Positions 35,248 through 44,678 of a stretch of DNA of 64,000 nucleotides are shown here, in pieces (position 1 is the first letter of the stretch; each line of letters starts with the position of its first letter). The notes beneath the pieces are model-generated. The model was given only the letters and a program-made list of their open reading frames with translations. It was not told where the DNA came from and searched no databases. The DNA comes from Acetobacter oryzifermentans (GTDB lineage Bacteria > Pseudomonadota > Alphaproteobacteria > Acetobacterales > Acetobacteraceae): contig NZ_CP011120.1 in assembly GCF_001628715.1 (NCBI RefSeq), forward strand, positions 1,662,001 through 1,726,000. The letters run 5' to 3'. Both the position numbers and the translations under genes were made by a program.

Positions 35248-36588
35248 TTACGGGTTCTGGCCTATGACACGCCACACAACATTGCCAACATCATCAGCAA
35301 CCAGCAACGCGCCTGCACGATCAAGCGCAAGACCAACTGGTCGGCCATGCACATGTGATTCATCTGGTGTCAAAAAGCCCGTAAGCACATCAATAGGCAT
35401 TCCTGCTGGCCGCCCATCGGCAAACGGCACATAGATTACCTTATAGCCACTTTTAGGCCTACGGTTCCAAGATCCATGTTGCGCCACAAACAATCCATGC
35501 CGCCATACGTCAGGGAGTTGCATGGCATCATGAGAAAACGCAATACCAATAGAAGCTGTATGCGCACCAACAGCATAATCAGGCACAACCGCTTGCGCTA
35601 CAAGATCCGGACGTTGAGGTGAAACACGGCTATCAACATGCTGGCCGTAATAACTGTAAGGCCAGCCATAAAATGCGCCTTCCTTCACGGCGGTAATGTA
35701 ATCGGGCACAAGATCACTCCCTATTTCATCCCGCTCATTCACCGCCACCCATAGGGCTCCGCTGTCTGGCTCAAAGGCCAAGCCATTTGGGTTACGCAAT
35801 CCGGTTGCATATGGAGTGAGCTTTCCTGTGGACAGGTCAAGTTTGTCTATCCGTGCCCGGCCCTCTTCAACCTCCATTCCATTATCAGCAACATTGCTGT
35901 TAGATCCGATAGTTACATACAAAAAGCTGCCATCTGGGCTTGCAAGCAAGTTTTTGGTCCAATGATGGTTATATCCAGCAGGTAGATCCACCACTTTGGT
36001 GCCGGGCGTATTAATCTGTGTATCACCATCGTGATAAGGAAAGCGCAAAATCTCATTGGCATTAGCGACATACAGATTATTCCCTATAAGCGCCATTCCA
36101 AAGGGAGAATAAAGATGATCCAGAAAAACCGTGCGCGTATCTGCGGCTCCGCTCCCTGATGTATCACGCAGCAGAATAATCCGGTTCGGGCTGCTATCGC
36201 CCGCACCGGCCTTGCCCATTACAAGCCCGGCAATACGATTTTTAACGCTTTTAACGTCCGTTTTGGGGGAGTTGCTCTCGGCCACCAGAATGTCACCATT
36301 GGGTAACTTATAGAGCCATCGGGGGTGGTTCAGGTTTTTTGCATAAGCTGTAACAGCCAACCCCTGCGCGGGCGATGGTGTTTGTGTGCCCGACCACCCC
36401 ATAGGCGTTGCAATATTAACTGTTGGGAACAAGGTATGGTTGGGTTTGGGAAGATCAGGACTAGGGCCCAACCCGGCTGCAATGGGCAACTCTGCTGCTT
36501 CTGGATGCAGCAAAAGTTTCCACCCAGCGGCACTCATAACCGCAAGGCTCAGCACTCCGACACCACCCCAGTACACCCATGTTTTCAT
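35248..36588 (-). CDS. PQQ-dependent sugar dehydrogenase, sorbosone-dehydrogenase family
   Basis: 446 residues. An N-terminal hydrophobic segment ([19 protein letters not shown]) works as a signal anchor. The body is a six-bladed beta-propeller of the glucose/sorbosone dehydrogenase family: [57 protein letters not shown], the active-site-type [17 protein letters not shown] and [19 protein letters not shown]. It would oxidise a sugar or aldose in the periplasm and pass electrons to the respiratory chain, a hallmark of acetic acid bacteria. Its own substrate is not certain. It is a single-gene unit downstream of the cyd operon. Confidence 0.9.
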   Translation of the reverse strand: MKTWVYWGGVGVLSLAVMSAAGWKLLLHPEAAELPIAAGLGPSPDLPKPNHTLFPTVNIATPMGWSGTQTPSPAQGLAVTAYAKNLNHPRWLYKLPNGDILVAESNSPKTDVKSVKNRIAGLVMGKAGAGDSSPNRIILLRDTSGSGAADTRTVFLDHLYSPFGMALIGNNLYVANANEILRFPYHDGDTQINTPGTKVVDLPAGYNHHWTKNLLASPDGSFLYVTIGSNSNVADNGMEVEEGRARIDKLDLSTGKLTPYATGLRNPNGLAFEPDSGALWVAVNERDEIGSDLVPDYITAVKEGAFYGWPYSYYGQHVDSRVSPQRPDLVAQAVVPDYAVGAHTASIGIAFSHDAMQLPDVWRHGLFVAQHGSWNRRPKSGYKVIYVPFADGRPAGMPIDVLTGFLTPDESHVHGRPVGLALDRAGALLVADDVGNVVWRVIGQNP

Positions 36589-36795
36589 AACATTCTCTCG
36601 GTTCTATGTTACGACCAAGATCATGCACCCAACAAAAAAACCTTTGCCCTATTTTTTGGAAGACAAACCAAGAATAAAGCAAGCGTAAGCACAACAGCAT
36701 GATCGTCTGGTCAATGCGTAGTGCGTGTGTAACATCCGAACATCTCAGGGAGTTCCACACCCTGCCAGCTATATTATCTGCTTAACCTCATAATC

Positions 36796-36830
36796 GCGCC
36801 ACCCGCATCTGCTGGGTGGCGCATTTTTAC
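36796..36830 (+). terminator. GC-rich hairpin between the cyd operon and the sugar dehydrogenase gene
   Basis: A perfect 9-bp stem GCGCCACCC / GGGTGGCGC (36796-36804, 36814-36822) is followed on the plus strand by ATTTTTAC. The cyd operon runs on the minus strand and no plus-strand gene lies upstream, so the T tract points the opposite way from the expected transcript. It may still stall minus-strand transcription. Confidence 0.5.
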
Positions 36831-36929
36831 TTATGGAAACCAACGCCGTCCGCACTGGTAAGCAATCAGGTAAAGGCCCATATATACAACGGGAATAAAG
36901 AAAATAATCCGCTCAAGATCACCCATCAT
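36831..36929 (-). CDS. Small membrane protein (32 residues) at the end of the cyd operon
   Basis: The minus strand encodes M-M-G-D-L-E-R followed by a hydrophobic segment (IIFFIPVVYMGLYLIA) and the basic end CGRRWFP. It starts 2 bases after the preceding CydX-like stop and has GAGGAAA about 8 bases before the tandem ATG. Position and size resemble the small single-helix proteins that accompany bd oxidases (CydX, CydY, DUF2474 types), but the sequence matches none that I recognise. I infer a bd-oxidase accessory peptide. Confidence 0.6.
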   Translation of the reverse strand: MMGDLERIIFFIPVVYMGLYLIAYQCGRRWFP

Positions 36930-36931
36930 AG

Positions 36932-37126
36932 TTAGATTTCCTCATCGGATGAAAGGTTGGATTGGGCATCCAGCATAATTGCCCCTGCCCCGGAAATCAG
37001 GATGATCATGACCGTACCAATCACCCACGCAAAATACCATGGCCCCTGATCCCCCACAAACACGGCAAACAGCAAAGAAATAACAAGAGCAACAGCCAGA
37101 CCGGCCAGACGCAAAAGCTTTGTCAT
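36932..37126 (-). CDS. cydX: CydX-like subunit with an extra N-terminal helix
   Basis: 64 residues from ATG 37126, with GTGAGG just upstream. A longer upstream start would overlap cydB. Residues 29-37 contain GPWYFAWVIG, the hallmark of CydX (usually at the very N-terminus as MWYFAWILG), followed by one hydrophobic helix (TVMIILISGAGAIM) and an acidic tail. Here this is preceded by an additional helix (LLRLAGLAVALVISLLFAVF). CydX is normally 30-40 residues and stabilises haem binding in cytochrome bd-I. It lies 13 bp after cydB and 2 bp before the next small gene. Confidence 0.75.
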   Translation of the reverse strand: MTKLLRLAGLAVALVISLLFAVFVGDQGPWYFAWVIGTVMIILISGAGAIMLDAQSNLSSDEEI

Positions 37127-37139
37127 CACGACCTCACAA

Positions 37140-38279
37140 TCAGTAGCTATGGGTATCATTAACGACATCAGCGGTATGAACCTTCCCGCGCATGACGTAA
37201 TAACACCACGAAGTATAAGATAGGATAATCGGCACAAAAATGGCTGCAACGGCCAGCATGCAGCCTAAGCCGTATTCACTTGCCGTGCTGTTCCATACCG
37301 TCAAACTTTGGTTTGGCACGGTGGAAGACGGCATAAGAAATGGAAACATAGCGCAGCCGACTGTCGTGATAGTACCGGCCCATGCGCCCAAACCTAACCA
37401 CCACGCAACCACAGTACGGCCAGCCGCCAGCATTGCAGAACCAGCCAGCATGCAGCCTACCCCCATAAGTGGTAACAGCCATAAGGCAGGATGATGACGG
37501 AAATTATGCATCCACCCCCCAGCAACAATTGCCACAGATTGACCATGTAGAGGATTTGCTGGCATGGCCGGATTAACCGGGCCTGTCATAACAAATCCGG
37601 GCAGAAACTGCATCCATATGCCACCAGCCACAAACAGGATGGCCGCAAATATACCTCCGGCAATGGCATAATGCCGTGCACGTGCCCAAATGGGATTATC
37701 AGCCCGCAACATCAGCATGGCGCCGCCTTGATAAATACTTAGGCTGACAGACATAAAACCACATAAAACGGCAAAGGGATTAAGCAGATAAGACAGGAAG
37801 GATTCATCCTGATAATACTGCCCCGTCCAGCCAAAATGGTATCCTACTCCTTCCAGAATATTCCCAAACGCTGCGCCATAGATAAACATTGGCACAAAGC
37901 CCGAAACAAGAAATACCCAGTCCCAGCTTGCGCGCCACAACTTGCTATCTGCCTTGGAACGATATTCAAACGCTACAGGCCGCAAAATCATGCTGAACAG
38001 CAGGGTAATCATAACCACATAAAAAACCGAAAATGATGTGCCGTAGAGTGTAGGAAAAGCGGCAAAAATTGCCCCTCCCCCTAAAATAAACCAGACTTGG
38101 TTACCATCCCAATGCGGGCCAATAATGTTGAGTGCTGTACGGCGTTCGGCATCATTGCGCCCTACAAAGCGCAGCAATGTGCCTACCCCCATATCCATAC
38201 CAACCATGGTGCCAAGGCCAATAAACAGCACACCCAACATAACGGCCCAAACTATCTTCAGTATCGCGTAAAGTTCCAT
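37140..38279 (-). CDS. cydB: Cytochrome bd ubiquinol oxidase subunit II
   Basis: 379 residues with nine hydrophobic helices. The conserved N-terminal part LGTMVGMDMGVGTLLRFVGRND, IGPHWDGNQVWFILGGG and FSMILRPVAFEYR are standard in CydB. It forms the heterodimer with CydA in the inner membrane. It starts 14 bp after cydA. Confidence 0.96.
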   Translation of the reverse strand: MELYAILKIVWAVMLGVLFIGLGTMVGMDMGVGTLLRFVGRNDAERRTALNIIGPHWDGNQVWFILGGGAIFAAFPTLYGTSFSVFYVVMITLLFSMILRPVAFEYRSKADSKLWRASWDWVFLVSGFVPMFIYGAAFGNILEGVGYHFGWTGQYYQDESFLSYLLNPFAVLCGFMSVSLSIYQGGAMLMLRADNPIWARARHYAIAGGIFAAILFVAGGIWMQFLPGFVMTGPVNPAMPANPLHGQSVAIVAGGWMHNFRHHPALWLLPLMGVGCMLAGSAMLAAGRTVVAWWLGLGAWAGTITTVGCAMFPFLMPSSTVPNQSLTVWNSTASEYGLGCMLAVAAIFVPIILSYTSWCYYVMRGKVHTADVVNDTHSY

Positions 38280-38293
38280 ATCACCGTTTCCTG

Positions 38294-39907
38294 TCAGGGG
38301 GCCGTAGGGTGCATGTCAAAGGCTGACGGTTTGGGAGCATGCAGTTGAGCATGTGGTTCCATGCTGTCGTGTTCTGGCCCCAGACGCGCGAACTTGAACA
38401 TGAGGTAAAGTTCTGCGGCAATAAACACACTATAAAGCAGCACAAAACCAATAAGCGAAAACACCATGTAAGACACGCCATGGCTTGAGGCGGAAAGGAA
38501 GGTGGGCAACCATCCGAACACTGTCCACGGCTGACGGCCTGCTTCAGCAGTAATCCATCCAAATTCTGTTGCCAAAATTGGCAAAGGAATTGACCACATG
38601 CAGAGTTTTAGAAGTAGCTTGTTATGCTCTAGCCGACGTTTCAGACTGACATAGGCTGAGATGGCAAACAGCGCGAAAAACCATAGAGACAGAAACACCA
38701 TAAACCGAAAAGACCAGAACGTAACAAATACGTTGGGGAGAATATCGGGCTGAGTTGCTTTCACCACAGCGTCAATCTGATCTTCGGGAATGTTCGTAAC
38801 ATCCTGATTGGGGGCGTGGCGTGCGGCCAACAGGCCGTATCCCATATCCTGCTCATGCTGTGTAAACAGAGTGAGATCTGCATCGCTATGCGTAACACCA
38901 TAGCGGCGCAAAGCGCTCACAGCCTCGATACCCGCACGAATACGCGGTCCGGCTGCATCTTCCAGCTCATGCATACCGGTAATGGGTTGGTCAAACGTAT
39001 GGGTAATCAGTGGAGTGAGCACAAGCGGCACACCAACTTCAAAATGGTTTTCCTGCTTGGCATCATCTGGCAAAGCCGCCAAAATCCACGGTTCAAACGG
39101 CGGTTTACTGGTGTGCCAAAGGCCTTCAATTGCCGCAATTTTGGTGGGCTGTTTTTCATAATCCAACCGGCCCAATACATCTCCCAACGTAATAACAGCC
39201 ACAGTGGAGATAATGCCAAACAGCGCTGCCATACGGAACGAACGTGCTGCAAACTGCCGATGCTGACCGCGTAGTAGGTAAAAAGCACTAATACCCATAA
39301 CAAACATTGCTGCCGAGACGTAACCCGCAACAGATGTATGAACAAACTTGGCTTGTGCATCTGGGTTAAAAACCAGATTTACAAAACTTTCAAACTGCAT
39401 CCGCATTGTTTCAGGATCAAAATGTGCACCTTCGGGCATATTCATCCCGGCGTTGGCAATTAAAATCCATAAGGCTGATAAATTAGAGCCCAACGCCACC
39501 AAATAAGTGATAGCCAGATGCGCCTGCTTGCTCAGCCTATCCCAACCAAAAAACATGAGACCTACAAATGTAGATTCCATAAAAAAGGCCATAAGGCCTT
39601 CAATCGCTAAGGGTGTACCGAACATATCCCCGAAAAAATGAGAATACATGGACCAATTGGTGCCAAACTCAAATTCCATTGTGATGCCAGTTGCAACACC
39701 AATGGCAAAGTTTATTCCAAACAGTTTACCCCAAAACTGCGCCATATCTTTATAAATCTGCCGGCCAGTAACAACGTAAACTGTCTCCATAGCCGCCAGC
39801 ATAAATGTAAGGCCGAGGGTAAGCGGCACAAACATAAAATGGTACAATGCCGTCAGCGCAAATTGAAAGCGCGACAGATCAACGACATTGGGATCAATAA
39901 ATTCCAC
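38294..39907 (-). CDS. cydA: Cytochrome bd ubiquinol oxidase subunit I (long Q-loop type)
   Basis: 537 residues. It oxidises ubiquinol and reduces oxygen to water with three haems in the inner membrane. The haem ligand His lies in ALTALYHFMFVPLTLG (about residue 23), the second in KFVHTSVAGYV, and the Met ligand in FWSFRFMVFLSLW. The quinol-site GRQPW is present in ITAEAGRQPWTVFG. The long periplasmic Q-loop (about residues 240-390) marks the bd-I (CydA) type rather than the shorter cyanide-insensitive CioA. It lies 64 bp after cydC, in one long operon. Confidence 0.97.
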   Translation of the reverse strand: MEFIDPNVVDLSRFQFALTALYHFMFVPLTLGLTFMLAAMETVYVVTGRQIYKDMAQFWGKLFGINFAIGVATGITMEFEFGTNWSMYSHFFGDMFGTPLAIEGLMAFFMESTFVGLMFFGWDRLSKQAHLAITYLVALGSNLSALWILIANAGMNMPEGAHFDPETMRMQFESFVNLVFNPDAQAKFVHTSVAGYVSAAMFVMGISAFYLLRGQHRQFAARSFRMAALFGIISTVAVITLGDVLGRLDYEKQPTKIAAIEGLWHTSKPPFEPWILAALPDDAKQENHFEVGVPLVLTPLITHTFDQPITGMHELEDAAGPRIRAGIEAVSALRRYGVTHSDADLTLFTQHEQDMGYGLLAARHAPNQDVTNIPEDQIDAVVKATQPDILPNVFVTFWSFRFMVFLSLWFFALFAISAYVSLKRRLEHNKLLLKLCMWSIPLPILATEFGWITAEAGRQPWTVFGWLPTFLSASSHGVSYMVFSLIGFVLLYSVFIAAELYLMFKFARLGPEHDSMEPHAQLHAPKPSAFDMHPTAP

Positions 39908-39971
39908 CGTCAGATCTCCTGATTACGGTAAAAGCAAATAAAGGTTTGGGGAGGATCAGATCATCGTCGGA

Positions 39972-41663
39972 TCATGGCGCTCTCCCGACCTCATAAAACC
40001 GGCCTTCTGCAACGCGCACGATACGGTCCATCAATCCCGCCACTTTGCGGTTGTGGGTAATGCACATGATGGTTGCCTGCGGCGGTAGTGCAGCAAGTAA
40101 GGCGGCCATAAGATCCTGCTCCGTCTGTGCATCCAGCCCCTCCGTTGGCTCATCTAAAATGATCCATGCAGGCGCACGCAGCACAACCTGCGCTATGGCC
40201 AACCGCCGCGCCTGGCCGCCAGAAAGGCAAATACCTTCTTCACCAACCAAGGTATCAAGCCCTGCTGGCTCAGCCCGCACAAACTCTGCTAGCTGCGCAA
40301 TTTTTAACGCCCGCCACATTTCATCTTCTGTGGCATTGGAGCGGGCGATCATCAGATTACGCCGAATACTGCCCAGAAATAGGTGAAAGTCCTGCGCAAC
40401 AATGCCAACATGTTGCGACATGGTATCTGCATCAACGTTTTTCAGATCAACGTTGCCAAAACTGGCTGTTCCTTCCTGATAATCATAAAAACGGAACAGC
40501 AGATTTATCAGCGTGCTTTTACCTGCCCCTGATGGACCAACCAGAGCGACATGTTCCCCTTGCCGGATCAACAGATTTGCATGCCGAAGCGCCCAGTAAT
40601 TTGCTTCTGGGTAACGCATTCCCAAATTACAAAAGCACAGATCCAATGGTTGAACTGGAGAGGCTGTTACAGCAGGCAGAGGCACGCATGGGGGCTGATC
40701 ACATACAGCAAATACGCGCTGCGCTGCCACACGCACATGCCCCAGTAACTGCCATGCTGCTGGCAAAGGCCCCACAACATCAAACGCAGCAAGCCCACCT
40801 AACGCCAGCATAGGCAAACATGCCGCAGAAAGAGTGCCTGCATGATAAGCATGCGTAGCAAGAGCCAGCATTGCTACTGCACTTAATGTGCCGATAAGAG
40901 TAATTAGGAAGCGAGCACCTCCTTCCAGCAGCAACACTTTTTGGCGGCATACGCGAATATTGGTTTGTTGGCGTGCAATATGCTCCTGCACGCTGCCTGC
41001 AGCGCCAAGAAACATAAATTCACCCATGCCCTGTAATATCTCCGTCAGATCCGCATGCATAATGTCTTGCTGAAGGCTGATCTGTGCGGTTGCACATGCT
41101 GAAAGTTTGGCCGCTATCAACGGAATTATGGTTCCGCACAACAAAAGACTTGTCGCCAGCACCAAGGCGGCTGAAACAGAAAAAAGGCCCGTTACAACCA
41201 CATATGCAGCGCAACAAATGGCCGCCACAGCAAAAGGCAACATGACTTCCAGATAAAACTGCCCCATCCGGTCTGTGTCAGACACAAAGCGGAACAGCAT
41301 ATCCCCACTACGTTGCCGAGCCAGAACAGCTGGAGCCTGAGGTATAAGGCTCTCAAAACTCCATGCCCGCACACGCCCAATAAACCGCAGCGTGGCATCA
41401 TGCGTCACCACACGCTCTAGGTACCGAGCAAGAATACGCACAGTGGCAAAAAACCTGACGCCTACCGCGGGCAGAAAAATATTGAAGGCATTTTGCGCAA
41501 CAATCCCCCCAAGTCCGGCTACAGCCGCAGCCGCCAAAAGCCATCCAGACAGAAACAACAGCCCAAAATTAGCCAGAGATGCCAACACTGCCAGAGCAAG
41601 CCCCATCAGCATTTCACGCCGGATAGGTCTCATAAGCACAGCAAGGCGTGAAAACTGCGTCAT
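39972..41663 (-). CDS. cydC: ABC exporter CydC, thiol export for cytochrome bd assembly
   Basis: 563 residues. It has six N-terminal helices and a C-terminal ATPase with Walker A ALVGPSGAGKSTLINLLF, signature ICLSGGQARRLAIA and Walker B WIILDEPTEGLDAQTE. CydDC is a heterodimeric exporter of glutathione/cysteine needed for cytochrome bd assembly. The gene begins in a 4-base overlap with the end of cydD and is followed by cydA, so the maturation factor and its target are co-expressed. Confidence 0.93.
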   Translation of the reverse strand: MTQFSRLAVLMRPIRREMLMGLALAVLASLANFGLLFLSGWLLAAAAVAGLGGIVAQNAFNIFLPAVGVRFFATVRILARYLERVVTHDATLRFIGRVRAWSFESLIPQAPAVLARQRSGDMLFRFVSDTDRMGQFYLEVMLPFAVAAICCAAYVVVTGLFSVSAALVLATSLLLCGTIIPLIAAKLSACATAQISLQQDIMHADLTEILQGMGEFMFLGAAGSVQEHIARQQTNIRVCRQKVLLLEGGARFLITLIGTLSAVAMLALATHAYHAGTLSAACLPMLALGGLAAFDVVGPLPAAWQLLGHVRVAAQRVFAVCDQPPCVPLPAVTASPVQPLDLCFCNLGMRYPEANYWALRHANLLIRQGEHVALVGPSGAGKSTLINLLFRFYDYQEGTASFGNVDLKNVDADTMSQHVGIVAQDFHLFLGSIRRNLMIARSNATEDEMWRALKIAQLAEFVRAEPAGLDTLVGEEGICLSGGQARRLAIAQVVLRAPAWIILDEPTEGLDAQTEQDLMAALLAALPPQATIMCITHNRKVAGLMDRIVRVAEGRFYEVGRAP

Positions 41664-43354
41664 GCTGCGTGCTCCAACAGATGTGGACCACTAAAAACCT
41701 GCCCCTTATGCACCCTCAATACTTGCTGTGCGTGAGTGATGATTGCCCCACGATGAGCGATCACGATGACAATGCAATGGGTTGCAACATGCGCGATGGC
41801 AGTCGCCACACGTCGCTCACTTTCGGGATCAAGGTGGGCTGTAGGTTCATCCAGAATGAGAATTTGCGGCTTCCGCAACAACACACGCGCCAATGCCAGC
41901 CGCTGCACCTGCCCACCAGAAAGACATGTCCCGCGCTCACCTATCAAAGTATCAAAACCTTGAGGCAAAGATTCGATAAATGAGAGCGCATCGGCTTGTC
42001 GAGCTACATTGCGAAGGCTTGCAATATCTGCTTGTGGGCTTGCCATGCGTAAATTTTCCGCCACTGTACCATGTACGAGACAAGGCCGTTGTGGCACCCA
42101 GCCAATATTAGATTGCCAATCCCTATGTGCTATGCCGTGAGCATCTTCCGCAACAATGCGCCCTGTAACGGGTGACAACAGGCCAAGCAGCAGGCGCACT
42201 AACGTTGTTTTACCTGCACCACTTTCGCCGGTTATCAGGCTGAGTGTGCCACGTGCAAATGTGCAGTTTATGTTGGATAAAACTGGTCTGTTCGCTTCAT
42301 ATTCTGCTGACAGATTCTCGCACTTTACAGATACCAAAGTCTCTGCAAGGAGCTGATTTTCATGACGTGCCGCCATCGCTGGGAGCGCAAACAGTTTGCT
42401 AATACCTGCCATAGCTGCAGTTGCATTTTGCCGTGCATGATAACTGGCAGAAAAAGCCCGCAGAGGCATAAAATATTCCGGTGCGAGAAGCAGCACCAGA
42501 AAAGCAGACTGAAAATCTGCTTTTCCTTCTAGCAAACGGGCACCAAACACAACAGCCACAAGAGCAATGGACAGGCTGGCAAAAAACTCCAATACCGCAG
42601 AGGTAAGAAATGCCACTTTCATGACAGACATAGTTGTGCAGCGATATTCATCTGCCATGTCAGCCACCGCAGCAACAGCATCCCGCGCGCGGCCCAATAA
42701 CCGCAAGCTTGTCATTCCTTGCAATGCATCCAGAAAGGATGAACCCAGCAGAAGCAGTTGGGTCCATTGTCGATCCATAATCGCCTGTGCCCGATACCCA
42801 ACCAGCGCCATAAAAACGGGAATAAGCGGCCCAGTACAGGCAAGAATTAGAAAGCTCCAGCCATCTAGATGCAAAACGGTTGCCAATATCATAAATGGCA
42901 AGACAACCATCATGGCAGCACGTGGCATATACTGGGTAAAATAAGGTTCCAGCCCTTCTAGCCCAGCATCCAGCGCCGTAACTGTCGCCCCTGTTGCGTG
43001 GCCGGCCATACCCACTGGGCCAACATTAAACAAATGTTGTAACAGCTCACTCCGCAAATTAGAGATCAACCGCAGGCTACCTTGTGCGGCAACCATATCG
43101 GCAGCCCATTGCAACAGCGCACGAGTAACCAGAAAAAACACCAACCACTTTAAGGCTGGAATCTCATCTGCCAAAGAGTGATGCTGAAAAGCAAGACCAG
43201 CAACAATTTGCGCGAAAACAGTAAGTTGTAGCACCAATAATACGGCAGCAACGCCACCAAGCAGCACAGATGCACCAAGCCAAAAGCTTATGCGCCGCGT
43301 AAAGCCCGCAAGAGTTTTGTTGCCCGAAGATTGCATCATCACTTTCACACTCAT
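41660..43354 (-). CDS. cydD: ABC exporter CydD, thiol export for cytochrome bd assembly
   Basis: 564 residues. Transmembrane region first, then an ATPase with Walker A LITGESGAGKTTLVRLLLG, signature TCLSGGQVQRLALA and Walker B ILILDEPTAHLDPESE. It pairs with CydC. It is the first gene of the cyd operon. Upstream (43425-43484) lie a possible -35/-10 pair and two palindromes. The chosen ATG is preceded by a G-rich GGTGGGGG segment. Confidence 0.93.
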   Translation of the reverse strand: MSVKVMMQSSGNKTLAGFTRRISFWLGASVLLGGVAAVLLVLQLTVFAQIVAGLAFQHHSLADEIPALKWLVFFLVTRALLQWAADMVAAQGSLRLISNLRSELLQHLFNVGPVGMAGHATGATVTALDAGLEGLEPYFTQYMPRAAMMVVLPFMILATVLHLDGWSFLILACTGPLIPVFMALVGYRAQAIMDRQWTQLLLLGSSFLDALQGMTSLRLLGRARDAVAAVADMADEYRCTTMSVMKVAFLTSAVLEFFASLSIALVAVVFGARLLEGKADFQSAFLVLLLAPEYFMPLRAFSASYHARQNATAAMAGISKLFALPAMAARHENQLLAETLVSVKCENLSAEYEANRPVLSNINCTFARGTLSLITGESGAGKTTLVRLLLGLLSPVTGRIVAEDAHGIAHRDWQSNIGWVPQRPCLVHGTVAENLRMASPQADIASLRNVARQADALSFIESLPQGFDTLIGERGTCLSGGQVQRLALARVLLRKPQILILDEPTAHLDPESERRVATAIAHVATHCIVIVIAHRGAIITHAQQVLRVHKGQVFSGPHLLEHAA

Positions 43355-43885
43355 TGACCCATACCCCCACCATCACAAAAAACCGGATGAGGATTTGGAA
43401 TGCGCCACACCTCAATTCATAGTTAATGTAATTATGTATTTATTTATGTCAAGATATCTTGGGAAGGGATATTTTCGAAAATATGATTTATAAAAATATA
43501 GAATATCTAAAATTTTTGGGATTATGTGCCCTTTAACTTACATATTTTTATTAACTATCCTCACGCTAAATAGGCATGAAGAAAGATTTCTGGTTATGCA
43601 GGGTTATGAATAGATAAGGCATATGATCGAGGCACAGCCTACAGAACACATGATGCTAATCTGCTTCTAGAAGAACGCTTTTAAGAAACAACACGGCACA
43701 CTCCTCCGCGTGTTCGTCATGACCCAATGCGTAATAGCGCACATGAGAATACCCATGTACGCTTTAAACTGGCCAACACGCTGATAATAATTAAATTAAA
43801 AATAATACAGAAGAGTTATATACTAAAATACTATAAATAATTATGATGATAAATATACTTTGTTATGGTAATTATAAATTATTTA
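43355..43885 (-). promoter_or_regulatory. Promoter region of the cyd operon, AT-rich 530-bp gap
   Basis: Within this gap, a possible minus-strand promoter is TTGACA at 43452-43447 and TACATT at 43430-43425 (16-bp spacer). A perfect 12-bp palindrome CAAGATATCTTG (43450-43461) overlaps the -35 element. A perfect 16-bp palindrome ATATTTTCGAAAATAT (43469-43484) lies 7 bp further upstream. Such paired sites are consistent with a repressor or activator controlling bd-oxidase expression. No canonical FNR box was found in the gap, and the remaining 400 bp show no gene. Confidence 0.45.
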
Positions 43886-44581
43886 TTACAGAATACACCA
43901 CTGGCGCATCAAATTATGATAAGTATTTGTAAGTGCTAAAACAGTATGATCCGTATCCCCTAACCTTTCGCGCAGAGATATAATCTGTGTATCCAGATCA
44001 AACATAATTTGCCGACGGCTTTCTTCCGCTATCATTGATTGTGACCAAAAAAATGCCGCCAACCTTACACCCCGCGTAACTGGTGCGACACTATGTAATA
44101 CCGTGGTAGGATATATAACCATATCACCAGCAAACAACTTGACCGATTGCTCCGCGCCATTGGCATACATAATCAGTTCTCCACCATCATATTCTTCTGG
44201 CGCAGAAAAAAATAATGTTGAGGAAACATCTGTACGAATGCGCGTATGAATGCCGCCAGCAAAAACACCCCGGATAGCATTATCAACATGAGCACCAAAA
44301 TTCATACCTCCTTCATATTTGTTAAATAAAGGAGGCGTTACTTTGTAAGGTAACACTGCACTATTAAACGTGGCATTTCGCCCTAAAGCGCGCAAAACCA
44401 CTTCACCCAACTCCAAACAGATGCCTGAATGACGCGACAACTGTAGATTGTTCTTGCTTTTTGCAGATTGCGCTCCGGCTGTTTCCCGCCCATCCGTCCA
44501 TTCCGCTGCCTCCAACTTCATCCGACAATAGGCAAGCTCATCAGCCGTCAGAACAGAAGGAATGCGCAGGAACATAGTCAA
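43886..44581 (-). CDS. piuC: PiuC/YbiX-type Fe(II)- and 2-oxoglutarate-dependent hydroxylase
   Basis: 231 residues, the usual length. The HxD iron-binding pair lies in GAHVDNAI and the distal His in TTVLHSVAPVTRG. The oxoglutarate Arg is within RGVRLAAFFWSQS. PKHD-type enzymes of this family are encoded next to Fiu-like catecholate siderophore receptors (piuA-piuC in Pseudomonas, fiu-ybiX in E. coli) and their substrate is still unknown. Here it is 97 bp downstream of the TonB receptor, co-directional. The gap contains an imperfect hairpin. Confidence 0.93.
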   Translation of the reverse strand: MTMFLRIPSVLTADELAYCRMKLEAAEWTDGRETAGAQSAKSKNNLQLSRHSGICLELGEVVLRALGRNATFNSAVLPYKVTPPLFNKYEGGMNFGAHVDNAIRGVFAGGIHTRIRTDVSSTLFFSAPEEYDGGELIMYANGAEQSVKLFAGDMVIYPTTVLHSVAPVTRGVRLAAFFWSQSMIAEESRRQIMFDLDTQIISLRERLGDTDHTVLALTNTYHNLMRQWCIL

Positions 44582-44624
44582 AAACTTTTCTAATAATTGA
44601 TGAATGTTCTATTTTTATCTTAGA

Positions 44625-44659
44625 AACGGAAGGAGCACTTTTTATACGCTCCCTCCGTT
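44625..44659 (-). other. Hairpin in the gap between the Fiu-type receptor and piuC
   Basis: A 12-bp stem with one wobble or mismatch, AACGGAAGGAGC / GCTCCCTCCGTT (44625-44636, 44648-44659). The following minus-strand tail (TTTCTAAGATAAAAA) is only moderately T-rich. It could reduce read-through into piuC or stabilise the receptor mRNA. Confidence 0.45.
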
Positions 44660-44678
44660 ATTTCTGGCCGCAAGCCTA

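Noticed and set aside
40166..40813. Plus-strand frame (215 codons) opposite cydC
   Set aside because: Antisense to a well-supported ABC exporter gene; no recognisable domain.
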